DNA from: Candidatus Woesearchaeota archaeon
Lineage (GTDB): Archaea; Nanobdellota; Nanobdellia; Woesearchaeales; UBA10200
Direction: 5' to 3'
Assembly (NCBI GenBank): GCA_018302185.1
Contig: JAGVZX010000003.1
Span: 1-21,664, forward strand
Length of the DNA stretch: 21,664 nt
Below are positions 15,297 to 21,664 of the stretch, in pieces; the first letter of the stretch is position 1, and each line of letters begins with the position of its first letter. The notes under the pieces were generated by a model that saw nothing but the letters and a program-made list of their open reading frames with translations, did no database searches and was not told where the DNA came from. Position numbers and translations under genes: made by a program.

Positions 15297-15749
15297 ATGC
15301 ATCCTAAACTACTCGCCTCTAAAAAAAGCCAGACACAACCGTATGAAGTATTGTATTGGGTAGGGCATCTGTTGTTTCTTGTAATGATATTAGTCCTATT
15401 GTTAAATCATGTCAATTCAGTCGGCAGCTCAGCAGAATTTGAGAAAAATTTTATCGTGCGAGACCTAGCTCTCTTTATAGATGCAGTACAATCTCTTGAT
15501 AGCGATGCAGTGATAGAATACCCTACACCTAAAGAAATCAAGGAATTTGAGCTGAAGCATGATCTGATAAAAGTAGGCACAAAGGATGATTCAAAGCCAG
15601 CAGCATATCTTATTCTTGCAGAAAAAAGCAAGGCATATGAGCCTATACTACTTAAGGAATCAAAAATTACTCTTGCAGAAAATGAGGTTCTTGTGATAAA
15701 AAAGCAAGGCAAGATAATAAGCATAGGACCAAAAATTAAAACTATCTGA
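15297..15749 (+). CDS. Single-helix TadE/pilin-like protein
   Basis: A 150-residue protein: MHPKLLASKKSQTQPYEVL, then a hydrophobic helix (about residues 18-39). The outer domain is about 110 residues, without cysteine, ending in a beta-rich stretch (VLVIKKQGKIISIGPKIK). KKSQ before the helix resembles the K-S/G-Q type cut sites of archaeal pilins. The ATG at 15297 is preferred; a TTG at 15282, in frame, would add five residues. It lies 17 bases after the previous gene. Family not recognised. Confidence 0.7.
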   Translation: MHPKLLASKKSQTQPYEVLYWVGHLLFLVMILVLLLNHVNSVGSSAEFEKNFIVRDLALFIDAVQSLDSDAVIEYPTPKEIKEFELKHDLIKVGTKDDSKPAAYLILAEKSKAYEPILLKESKITLAENEVLVIKKQGKIISIGPKIKTI

Positions 15750-15772
15750 CTAGAGGTCCAAAACTCAAAAAA

Positions 15773-16333
15773 ATGCAAACTAAATCCTATCTCAAAAAAA
15801 TCCAGAAAAACCTGAATAAAAAAGCTTTAGAAGACATCCCTTTATTGTTCTTCACAGTGATAATCTTAGGCGCAATACTCCTATTTATCGTCCTTATTAA
15901 AAATGCTTATCTGACAGAAGCATATGATATCCATTCAGCAGAGCAAAACTTGGCCTCTAATCTCCTCGGAAACTCTAGATATGGCATTGTCATTGAAGAT
16001 AACAAAATTAAAAGCGCAAGCTCTTCTGCATATCTTTCAGGCAATCTATTGGACACCTCAAAGCTGACTCAGGATTTCCTAAAAGATGTCCTAGACCTAG
16101 ATCAAACTGAGACTGCATTTAAGGTAGAGATATTTGATCTTGCAGAAAAAAGAATATTAGGGCCTTTCTACTCTAATCCTGATAAATTCCAGCTCTATTC
16201 TGAGCTTTCTTTCTCATCAAAATATGATGATACTGAGTCAAAATATCTTGTTAAGCTTCCTAATCCAGACAAATCTGTTCAGCCTAAAGATGCAATCTTG
16301 GTGATAACAACAGCCTATGCTACACACAGATAA
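15773..16333 (+). CDS. Single-helix pilin-like protein
   Basis: A 186-residue protein with basic N-terminus (MQTKSYLKKIQKNLNKKA), then LEDIP and a hydrophobic helix (about residues 23-44). The acidic residues right after KKA recall the Glu5 of type IV pilins. The outer domain has no cysteine and contains SEQNLASNLLGNSR-like spacing (residues 56-70, AEQNLASNLLGNSR) and a C-terminal strand ILVITTAYATHR. A weak GAGGT at 15753-15757 could serve as ribosome binding site. It lies 23 bases after its neighbour. Function unknown, presumably a subunit of the cluster's assembly. Confidence 0.7.
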   Translation: MQTKSYLKKIQKNLNKKALEDIPLLFFTVIILGAILLFIVLIKNAYLTEAYDIHSAEQNLASNLLGNSRYGIVIEDNKIKSASSSAYLSGNLLDTSKLTQDFLKDVLDLDQTETAFKVEIFDLAEKRILGPFYSNPDKFQLYSELSFSSKYDDTESKYLVKLPNPDKSVQPKDAILVITTAYATHR

Positions 16334-16357
16334 AAAACTATAATGAAAAATTAAAAA

Positions 16358-16933
16358 ATGCTAATCACTAAACTAAATAAAAGATCGCAGATCTCAAAAG
16401 GTCTGATACTTACTTTAGTTATATTGGCTACTATTATAGTAGCTATTGGCATATTTTTCTTTATCTCAGGCTATGGTACCAAAGTAGAGCAGAAAATAAC
16501 TGCAGAAAACATAAATCTGCAGAATGAGATTCTCCTTTTAAATCTGCTGAAGACAGATGTAGAGCTAGATAGCCGTAAGATCTCAGTTACTGAAGCGATA
16601 AATTTATTGATGTCTACTGATAGTGAGAATTCTGATTCTGCTAATCCTTTTCTACAAACTTCACAAGAATTCGCATCAAAGCTTATCTCGCGCTTAAGCT
16701 CGATACTTTCAAACTTTGGTTTCGATGGAGAGAAAAAAGTCTGGCAGCTTGCAATATACGAGAATGATAAGCTAAAGCAGGAAATGGATGAGCAGCCTTT
16801 TTTCACTCTTTCACAAAAATCTGATCTGTCTGGCTTAGACAAGCGCACAGGAGAAGCAAAACTAGAGCTTCCAAGCATCTATGAGACTCAAGAGATAAAT
16901 TTTATGATTGAACTAGCAACATTAGAAGATTAG
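16358..16933 (+). CDS. Single-helix pilin-like protein
   Basis: A 191-residue protein: MLITKLNKRSQISKG, then a hydrophobic helix (about residues 16-40), and then a mostly helical domain rich in Leu, Ser and Glu, with no cysteine. KRSQ before the helix is a good class III-type motif. The last 60 residues (LPSIYETQEINFMIELATLED) include a beta strand of the kind that ends neighbouring proteins. It starts 24 bases after the previous gene, with no visible Shine-Dalgarno site. Family not recognised. Confidence 0.7.
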   Translation: MLITKLNKRSQISKGLILTLVILATIIVAIGIFFFISGYGTKVEQKITAENINLQNEILLLNLLKTDVELDSRKISVTEAINLLMSTDSENSDSANPFLQTSQEFASKLISRLSSILSNFGFDGEKKVWQLAIYENDKLKQEMDEQPFFTLSQKSDLSGLDKRTGEAKLELPSIYETQEINFMIELATLED

Positions 16934-16953
16934 ATTATACTCTCAGCATAAAA

Positions 16954-18183
16954 ATGAAAAAAAGAAACAGATTATTAAAGAACAAGAAAGGTTTTGAATC
17001 ATTTATCCTGGAATATGGCCTTCCATTCATATTCCTCATTGTAGCTATAACTCTTTTTATAAGGATCACCCAAAAAATAGAATCTCAGCATGCGTTTGTA
17101 GGCGAAAAAGCATTTGCCTTATTGTCATCAAAAACAGAGCTTAATGCTCTTGAACTTAAATATCATGAGCTTGCCAAATACGGTTTATATGGTTCTCTTC
17201 ATGAGTTTGCCTTCAATGGCGCATTGCCTTCCCTGGCGCTTAAAGAAAAATGCAATGTTATAGATGATTATTCCAAATGGACAAAATACGCAGCGTCAGA
17301 AAAAGAATTTATTCTATGTTATCCTGAAAACAATCTCCTCACCAATTTAGAAAGCCTATATTCACAAAGATTAACAGCTTCTTTGGCACAAACGCTTCCA
17401 AACTTAAATGCTAAACATGAATTTGAAATAAAATCAGATTTAGATGCTAAGGCATTGGCTATCAAAGAAACATCTCAGCAGCAGGCAGTCATCAGCTTCA
17501 AAGATATAGGCAAGCTTTCCAAATCAATAAGCTTAGACATTACATTGCCTTATGACTTTAGCATCTATGGCAGATTGATCGCATTCTCAAAACAATTGAT
17601 AAATAAATGCCAGGCATATTCTGACCAAAAAATAAATGCATGCATTTCAGCTCAAGTCTCAGATTTCAACAAGAGAAACTCTCTATCATTAAAATCTACA
17701 AACACAGATTCTCCAAGAACATTCAAATTTGACTTGGAAGATAGCTCACTTCCTATATTTGAAAACAGCAAGTTTGGATTAAAGCCAATTATTTACAAAT
17801 TTGCTCTTGACGTCCCTGAGCCAAAGCTCAAGATAGAACTGCTTCCTGGCCAAGACACTATAGCAACTGGTACTCAGGCAAGATTCCTTCTTACTTTCTC
17901 AAACATGCCTGAAACATTAACAGCATTTACGGATAATTCAATGGTTGCATCTATTAAAAAGCAGCAAGGAAATGAATTCATAAAGATAGAAGGAATAACG
18001 ATACCATTAGGCGACTTAATTCTCGACAATAATCTAAATGGATATATTCTTCCATTCAACACATTTGAGCAAGGCAGCTTCATCTTATCAATCTCGGTTC
18101 TAAAAGATCAGGATTTTACTCAATTAAAAGCAGGCGAAGAATATACCAGCAAAGGATTTAAAGTAGCTAGTAAAGAACAATAA
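16954..18183 (+). CDS. Large single-helix anchored protein, last of the cluster
   Basis: A 409-residue protein: MKKRNRLLKNKKG, then FESFILEYG and a hydrophobic helix (about residues 20-40). KKG followed by FES puts Glu two residues after the presumed cut. The outer part begins with a helical region, has two cysteine pairs (Cys100/Cys122 and Cys219/Cys230) that could be disulfides, and ends in a beta-rich domain (from about residue 280, starting KPIIYKFALDVPEPKLKIELL) that reads like an immunoglobulin-like fold. It is the last gene of the operon-like run. Function unknown. Confidence 0.7.
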   Translation: MKKRNRLLKNKKGFESFILEYGLPFIFLIVAITLFIRITQKIESQHAFVGEKAFALLSSKTELNALELKYHELAKYGLYGSLHEFAFNGALPSLALKEKCNVIDDYSKWTKYAASEKEFILCYPENNLLTNLESLYSQRLTASLAQTLPNLNAKHEFEIKSDLDAKALAIKETSQQQAVISFKDIGKLSKSISLDITLPYDFSIYGRLIAFSKQLINKCQAYSDQKINACISAQVSDFNKRNSLSLKSTNTDSPRTFKFDLEDSSLPIFENSKFGLKPIIYKFALDVPEPKLKIELLPGQDTIATGTQARFLLTFSNMPETLTAFTDNSMVASIKKQQGNEFIKIEGITIPLGDLILDNNLNGYILPFNTFEQGSFILSISVLKDQDFTQLKAGEEYTSKGFKVASKEQ

Positions 18184-18184
18184 A

Positions 18185-18194
18185 ACATATAAAT
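18185..18194 (+). promoter_or_regulatory. TATA box of the RPA gene
   Basis: ACATATAAAT is followed about 25 bases later by a likely start site near 18215, downstream of the TTG at 18200. This argues for the start at 18263, which has its own GGTGA (18254-18258). Confidence 0.5.
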
Positions 18195-18262
18195 AACACT
18201 TGATATATCAAAATAATTCTTTTCATAAAACAAAAAACACAACCAATAACTCAGGTGACAAA

Positions 18263-19273
18263 TTGATAAAGCTGCCATTGGAAGAGATCCTCTTCAAAAT
18301 AAAGGAAAAAACTTCCCTTTCAGACCATGAGATAAGCCAGAAGATAGATGACAAATTAGTCCAACTTTCTGGATTAATCAGCAGGCATGGCGCAGCCCAT
18401 ATAATTGCAAATGAACTTGGTGTAAATCTTTTTGAAGCAGGTGTTTCTGGTGCATTGCAGATAAATAGATTGCTGCCAGGCATGCGCAATGTTGAAACAA
18501 AAGGCAAAGTCCAGAGAATCTTTGAAGTTCGCGAGTTCCAATCAAAAACCAGGACAGGAAAAGTAGGAAGCATAATGCTGGGAGATGAGACAGGAACTAT
18601 CAGGATAGTGTTCTGGAACAATCAGGCAGACATAATCTCGCAACTAAAAGAAAATGATGTTCTCTCTCTAAGCGATGGCTATGTCCGCGAAAATCTTGGC
18701 AGAAAAGAGATACATTTGAATGACAGGTCAAAAATTGCCATCAATCCTTCTGGAATAACAATTGGCGAGATAAAGAAATTTGTCTCAACCAGAAAAAAGA
18801 TTGCTGAGCTAAGAGAACAAGATGAGAATATAGAGATTCTCGGCACAATCGTGCAGGTATTTGATTTAAGGTTTTTTGAAGTCTGCCCTACTTGTAACAA
18901 AAGAGCAAGGCAGCATCAAGATGGATTTTTGTGTGAAGAGCATCAGAAAGTCACGCCAAACTATTCTTATGTCATGAATCTGGTCTTAGATGATGGCAGC
19001 TTGCCAGATGGCACAATCAGAGTTGTATTATTCAGAAACCAGGCAGAAAGATTGCTTGGCAAAACTGCTCAGGAGCTGCTTGTCTATAAAGATTCAGCAA
19101 CTTCATTTGACGAGACAAAAAACTCATTGCTTGGCACAATAGTCAAATTTATCGGTAAAGTCAACAAGAACCAGATGATGGACAGGATAGAGTTTGTCTC
19201 ACAGCTTGTATTTCCAAACCCAAACCCAGAAGATGAGATAAAGAGATTAGAAAAAGAGATAGCTGCGCAATAA
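18263..19273 (+). CDS. rpa: Replication protein A (single-stranded DNA-binding protein), zinc-finger type
   Basis: A 336-residue archaeal RPA that coats single-stranded DNA in replication and recombination. The N-terminal helical region (residues 1-70) has the typical ELVxxIxxKTxLSxxEI-like pattern. The first OB fold (about 75-165) contains TRTGKVGSIMLGDETGTIRIVFWNN. The second OB fold carries an inserted zinc finger, Cys208-x2-Cys211 and Cys224-x2-His227, as in euryarchaeal RPA41. The start is a TTG at 18263 preceded by GGTGA four bases away; no ATG exists until about residue 72, inside the OB fold. An earlier TTG (18200) would add 21 low-complexity residues and lies before the likely transcription start. 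Confidence 0.88.
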   Translation: MIKLPLEEILFKIKEKTSLSDHEISQKIDDKLVQLSGLISRHGAAHIIANELGVNLFEAGVSGALQINRLLPGMRNVETKGKVQRIFEVREFQSKTRTGKVGSIMLGDETGTIRIVFWNNQADIISQLKENDVLSLSDGYVRENLGRKEIHLNDRSKIAINPSGITIGEIKKFVSTRKKIAELREQDENIEILGTIVQVFDLRFFEVCPTCNKRARQHQDGFLCEEHQKVTPNYSYVMNLVLDDGSLPDGTIRVVLFRNQAERLLGKTAQELLVYKDSATSFDETKNSLLGTIVKFIGKVNKNQMMDRIEFVSQLVFPNPNPEDEIKRLEKEIAAQ

Positions 19274-19304
19274 TTCTATCCACTCTAGTCACCTAAAACT
19301 ACAT

Positions 19305-19494
19305 GGCAGTGGCTGCCATTTATTTGCGAGCACAAATCTAAAAACACAACCAAGTAGGGTCGGGCAATGCCATCTAATTTCACATTAACTGACTCAATAC
19401 GCAAAGCTTTTCTATTTTCACATCTAATTTCTAAGGATAGAGGAGACACAACTTATCACATTGGCACAGAGAGTGCTCGCAGGCAGCCACTGCC
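19305..19494. ncRNA. Candidate structured RNA closed by a 22-bp two-part helix
   Basis: GGCAGTGGCTGCC (19305-19317) is the perfect reverse complement of GGCAGCCACTGCC (19482-19494), and TGCGAGCAC (19325-19333) of GTGCTCGCA (19473-19481). On the 3' side the two segments abut; on the 5' side they are separated by ATTTATT. The ends therefore form 22 base pairs with a seven-base bulge, enclosing a 139-base interior. Such a pattern is typical of a stable RNA. The strand is unknown. It lacks the SRP helix 8 and RNase P core motifs. Alternatives are a small inverted-repeat element or paired operators. Confidence 0.45.
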
Positions 19495-19541
19495 TAAATA
19501 ATATTGCCGCAATTCACAAGTTCTATACAATATATACACCT

Positions 19542-19550
19542 AATTTAAAT
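19542..19550 (+). promoter_or_regulatory. TATA box of the YdjM-like gene
   Basis: AATTTAAAT is centred about 28 bases before the ATG at 19574, leaderless spacing. Confidence 0.55.
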
Positions 19551-19573
19551 TCTAGCTTTTCTTATATCATATT

Positions 19574-20062
19574 ATGCTCTTCAAAACCCACCTCATGTTC
19601 GGAATATTCTTAATTACATTGCTCTATACCTTTTTTCCATCAATCATAACAAGCCATAACATCTACTCGCAGATCATTTTCTGCGTAATTCTCCTCACAT
19701 CAACATCTTTGCCAGACATTGATACAAAAGAAAGCAAGATCAGCAGAAAAATACCGATACTTCCAACAATAATTTCAATTTTTACAATCCATCGCGGCAT
19801 TATCCATTCAGTTTACCCAGTAATCATCCTCTCCGCTGTTTTATATCAGTACAGCAGTTTCTACACATTTGCCTTTATAATAGGCTATTCCTCACATCTG
19901 ATACTGGATGCCTTAACCATACAAGGCATAAACTTTCTTCATCCATTTACGCAATTTCATGTAAAAGGTTTTATAAAAACAGGCTCAATATTTGAGCTGA
20001 TCCTCTTCATCTCATTAATCGCAATTTCTGCAGTTTTAGCCCTTTCCACTAGACACCTTTAA
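19574..20062 (+). CDS. YdjM/DUF457-like membrane-bound metal-dependent hydrolase
   Basis: A 162-residue protein with four hydrophobic segments. It has the polar pattern of the LexA-binding, inner-membrane-associated hydrolase family (YdjM, Pfam 04307): His6 in the first helix, LPDIDT (Asp48, Asp50), IHRGIIHS (His73, His78), SSHLILD (His108, Asp112), then a Gly and HPF. These residues are thought to bind metal. The family is widespread in archaea and linked by annotation to phospholipase-like or DNA-damage membrane roles, but no reaction is proven. The gene stands alone, 300 bases after RPA. Family assignment is good; role unknown. Confidence 0.82.
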   Translation: MLFKTHLMFGIFLITLLYTFFPSIITSHNIYSQIIFCVILLTSTSLPDIDTKESKISRKIPILPTIISIFTIHRGIIHSVYPVIILSAVLYQYSSFYTFAFIIGYSSHLILDALTIQGINFLHPFTQFHVKGFIKTGSIFELILFISLIAISAVLALSTRHL

Positions 20063-20112
20063 TACTCATTTTAAGGTAGATAAACCTCTTTAAAGGCAAT
20101 TTGCAGGGGAGC

Positions 20113-20126
20113 ACTGGACACTGGAC
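20113..20126 (+). repeat. Tandem heptamer ACTGGAC x2
   Basis: Two perfect copies of ACTGGAC lie head to tail, 14 bases before the TATA box at 20141. The position suits an activator or repressor site. Confidence 0.45.
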
Positions 20127-20140
20127 ATTCTTGGTCAGAA

Positions 20141-20148
20141 TTTATAAA
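20141..20148 (+). promoter_or_regulatory. TATA box
   Basis: TTTATAAA is a near-consensus archaeal TATA box. Initiation would be near 20170, 210 bases before the next ATG. Confidence 0.6.
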
Positions 20149-20171
20149 CCCCAGAGCCCTATCAATATATA

Positions 20172-20232
20172 GCATGTAATGACATGCATGCTGAGAAAGA
20201 CTCTGCAACTTCACGAAAACGCAGATGTTTTT
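20172..20232 (+). ncRNA. Candidate small RNA or upper leader with two hairpins
   Basis: It starts about where the promoter at 20141 should fire. GCATGT-AATG-ACATGC (20172-20187) is a perfect six-pair hairpin. TCTGC (20202-20206) pairs with GCAGA (20221-20225). T5 follows at 20228-20232. It is either a free small RNA or the first part of the long leader. Confidence 0.35.
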
Positions 20233-20294
20233 AACTCAAATTTTGAAGATCGTTTTTAGCGATAAAAGCGATTTTACAAAACCCCACTCCCCTG

Positions 20295-20330
20295 GCTGCA
20301 ACCCAAGTTGCAGCAATTTTTCTCTTTTTT
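20295..20330 (+). terminator. Hairpin plus T-tract (terminator or attenuator)
   Basis: GCTGCAAC-CCAA-GTTGCAGC (20295-20314) is a perfect eight-pair stem, followed by a T-rich run (20317-20330) interrupted by one C-T-C. ACTCCC (20286-20291) can pair with GGGAGT (20342-20347), enclosing this hairpin. The element stops short of the ribosome binding site GGAGGA (20368-20373). Confidence 0.5.
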
Positions 20331-20367
20331 GAGAAAATAAAGGGAGTTGAAACAAACCGAAAAGAAA

Positions 20368-20373
20368 GGAGGA
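20368..20373 (+). promoter_or_regulatory. Shine-Dalgarno site of the small conserved gene
   Basis: GGAGGA ends six bases before the ATG at 20380. It decides against the TTG at 20347, which lies before it. Confidence 0.7.
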
Positions 20374-20379
20374 CAGAAA

Positions 20380-20688
20380 ATGTCAACAAACAACACACCA
20401 AACCTGCCAGAGGCAAAATTCAGCGCTGGCGCAATAACTGCAACTATCTGGAAAAATCCATCCCAATTTGGAGATGATTTCAGAACAGTTGCTTTAGAGA
20501 GAAAATATAAAGACAAAGATGGCAGCTGGAAAAGCACGAATAGCATGAAGGTCAATGATCTTCCAAAAGCATGGCTTGTGCTTCAGAAAGCATATGAGTT
20601 TATTGTGCTTAAGAACAATTCTTCTGCTCAAAACAATTTTGCAGAGAACATGAGCACAACTTCTTACATGGAAGAACAAGTAGCCTAA
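20380..20688 (+). CDS. Small conserved protein next to RadA
   Basis: A 102-residue soluble protein. The core has the pattern FSAGAITATIWKNP, then DFRTVALERKYKDKDGSWKST and MKVNDLPKAWLVLQKAYEFI. I know similar short proteins (a fixed ATxWxN, SYKDKDGxW and NDLPK pattern) only as uncharacterised proteins of archaea and some bacteria and phages. The predicted make-up is several beta strands and one helix, which would suit a nucleic-acid binding protein, but that is inference. It lies between RPA and RadA, 75 bases before radA, and has the most elaborate leader in the window. The tail (last 25 residues) is polar and probably disordered. Confidence 0.8.
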   Translation: MSTNNTPNLPEAKFSAGAITATIWKNPSQFGDDFRTVALERKYKDKDGSWKSTNSMKVNDLPKAWLVLQKAYEFIVLKNNSSAQNNFAENMSTTSYMEEQVA

Positions 20689-20703
20689 GCTGACATGAAT
20701 AAC

Positions 20704-20720
20704 TTTTTTTAAATTTTTTA
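20704..20720 (+). terminator. T tracts between the small gene and radA
   Basis: A run of seven to eight Ts (20704-20711) and a second run of six (20715-20720) follow the stop codon. They run into the TATA-like TTTATAAATTG (about 20718-20727) that probably drives radA, whose GGTGA (20754-20758) precedes its ATG. Confidence 0.4.
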
Positions 20721-20763
20721 TAAATTGACCAAAAAACAATAAACTTAAAAAAAGGTGAAACTA

Positions 20764-21664
20764 ATGAAACCAAGAAGAAATGAACAAGAGCAAGAATTGA
20801 TAGAAGTCAGCCTAGAGCCTGGCGAAGACGGGAAAGTCGAGATCATGATCGAACCTCAAAATGAAATAAAGCCAAAAAAGCAGATTGCATTGATTGATCT
20901 ACCTGGAGTAGGACCTGCTACAATCGAAAAGCTCGAGACAGTAGGGTATACAGACATAATGTCTGTGGCAGTTGCAACACCAGGAGAGCTCATAGATGCA
21001 ACTGGAATGACTGATTCTGCGGCAAAAAGACTAATAGCAATTGCTCGCAGCTCGCTTGAGATGGGCTTTGAAAGTGGTGAAGAGCTCTTAAAAAGAAGAG
21101 AACTTGTTGTCAAAATTTCAACTGGCAGCAAGTCATTTGACCAGATGCTTGCCAGCGGCGTTGAAACAGGCGGCATAACAGAAGTCTTTGGTGAATATGG
21201 TTCTGGTAAATCACAGCTTGCTCATCAGCTTGCAGTCAATGCCCAGCTTCCTCCTGAAAAAGGCGGAGTAAATGGTACAGTTGTCTGGATAGATACTGAA
21301 ACAACATTCAGACCAGAGAGAATAAAACAGATTGCTACAGCAGCTGGCTTAGACCCTCAGGTTGCATTAAGCAACATCAAGGTTGCAAAAGCATTTAACT
21401 CAGACCATCAGATGTTGTTGGCAGAAAAGATTGAAGATCTGATCAAGAAGCAAGGTGTTAATGTAAAGCTAGTCATAGTCGATTCATTGACTGCACATTT
21501 CAGGGCAGAGTTTGTTGGTAGAGGCACATTAGCAGAAAGACAACAGAAGCTCAATAAACACATGCATGTCTTATCTAAGCTTGCAGATTTGCATAATTTT
21601 GCAGTCTATGTTACAAACCAAGTCATGGCTCGTCCAGATGTGTTCTTTGGAGACCCAACTGCAG
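20764..21664 (+). CDS. radA: DNA repair and recombination protein RadA (3' end outside window)
   Basis: The first 300 residues of RadA, the archaeal Rad51/RecA-family recombinase that forms filaments on single-stranded DNA and carries out strand exchange. The N-terminal helix-hairpin-helix domain (about 45-100) contains LPGVGPATIEKLETVG. The Walker A is GEYGSGKS (143-150) and Walker B LVIVDS with Asp240. VDSLTAHFRAEFVGRG and TNQVMARPD (L2 loop region) are typical. Family length is about 320-350, so only the last part is missing. The start has GGTGA five bases upstream; a charged 30-residue tail precedes the HhH domain. RPA and RadA in the same stretch suggest a recombination neighbourhood. 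Confidence 0.96.
   Translation, partial: MKPRRNEQEQELIEVSLEPGEDGKVEIMIEPQNEIKPKKQIALIDLPGVGPATIEKLETVGYTDIMSVAVATPGELIDATGMTDSAAKRLIAIARSSLEMGFESGEELLKRRELVVKISTGSKSFDQMLASGVETGGITEVFGEYGSGKSQLAHQLAVNAQLPPEKGGVNGTVVWIDTETTFRPERIKQIATAAGLDPQVALSNIKVAKAFNSDHQMLLAEKIEDLIKKQGVNVKLVIVDSLTAHFRAEFVGRGTLAERQQKLNKHMHVLSKLADLHNFAVYVTNQVMARPDVFFGDPTA

Larger units (their letters stand above)
19274..19573. other. 300-base intergenic region with paired inverted repeats
   Basis: No coding frame is supported. It holds the two-part inverted repeat described at 19305-19494, a direct repeat CATCTAATTTC (19371-19381 and 19421-19431), and at its end the TATA box AATTTAAAT (19542-19550) of the next gene. Confidence 0.75.
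20063..20379 (+). other. Intergenic regulatory region before the small conserved gene
   Basis: Without coding potential. In order it holds a tandem repeat ACTGGAC twice (20113-20126), a TATA box TTTATAAA (20141-20148), two hairpins followed by a T5 tract (20172-20232), a strong hairpin with a T-rich tail (20295-20330), a second hairpin TTTTCTC-TTTTTT-GAGAAAA region (about 20318-20337) and the ribosome binding site. Confidence 0.6.

Noticed and set aside
18200..18262. TTG start at 18200 for RPA
   Set aside because: It lies between the TATA box and the expected transcription start, and it adds a low-complexity tail; the TTG at 18263 has GGTGA before it.
19305..19494. SRP RNA or RNase P RNA
   Set aside because: The SRP helix 8 core and the RNase P conserved P4 sequences are not visible on either strand; the size is also short for SRP RNA.
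20172..20232. C/D-box guide RNA
   Set aside because: CTGA is present at 20191, but no acceptable RTGATGA box pairs with it at the right spacing; described only as a hairpin RNA candidate.
1..21664. CRISPR array, transposase or integrase
   Set aside because: No regularly spaced repeats and no recombinase-type protein were found; the only direct repeats are the short ones listed.

Overview
The window is archaeal. It carries archaeal/eukaryotic-type ribosomal proteins (uS13, uS4, uS11, eL18, uL13, uS9), RNA polymerase subunits RpoD (Rpb3-like) and RpoN (Rpb10-like), an intron-bearing tRNA-Leu, a zinc-finger RPA and RadA. Genes commonly have a TATA-like box about 24-29 bases before the start codon, as expected for leaderless transcripts; a few have a Shine-Dalgarno site instead. 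The DNA is AT-rich and the proteins are compact, with many short single-helix membrane proteins. This suggests a DPANN archaeon of the Woesearchaeota/Pacearchaeota kind. That placement is inference; no 16S is present.

Layout. 1-133: non-coding, with hairpins. 134-3133: a MinD/ParA-like ATPase, a four-helix membrane protein, a sodium:solute symporter-family transporter and a convergent acylphosphatase. 3191-3265: tRNA-His(GTG). 3291-7601: the conserved block rps13-rps4-rps11-rpoD-tRNA-Leu(GAG)-rpl18e-rpl13-rps9-rpoN, preceded by a structured leader. The usual archaeal continuation (rpoK, eno, rps2) is absent; a pyrimidine-rich terminator zone follows.

7746-18183 is the accessory part: eleven consecutive genes (one on the minus strand) whose products nearly all share one architecture. 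Each has a short basic N-terminus ending in a KRG/KKG/KRS/KA-type motif, then one hydrophobic helix, then (mostly) an extracytoplasmic domain. They look like prepilin-type (class III signal) or TadE-like proteins. They range from 43 to 1391 residues and have no recognisable outer domains. I infer a surface or pilus-like assembly; no ATPase, platform protein or prepilin peptidase is in the window.

18263-21664 concerns DNA maintenance: an RPA-type single-strand DNA-binding protein, a strong two-part inverted repeat (19305-19494) that could be an unknown structured RNA, a YdjM-like membrane hydrolase, a complex regulatory leader (20113-20379), a small conserved protein and RadA, which is cut by the window end.
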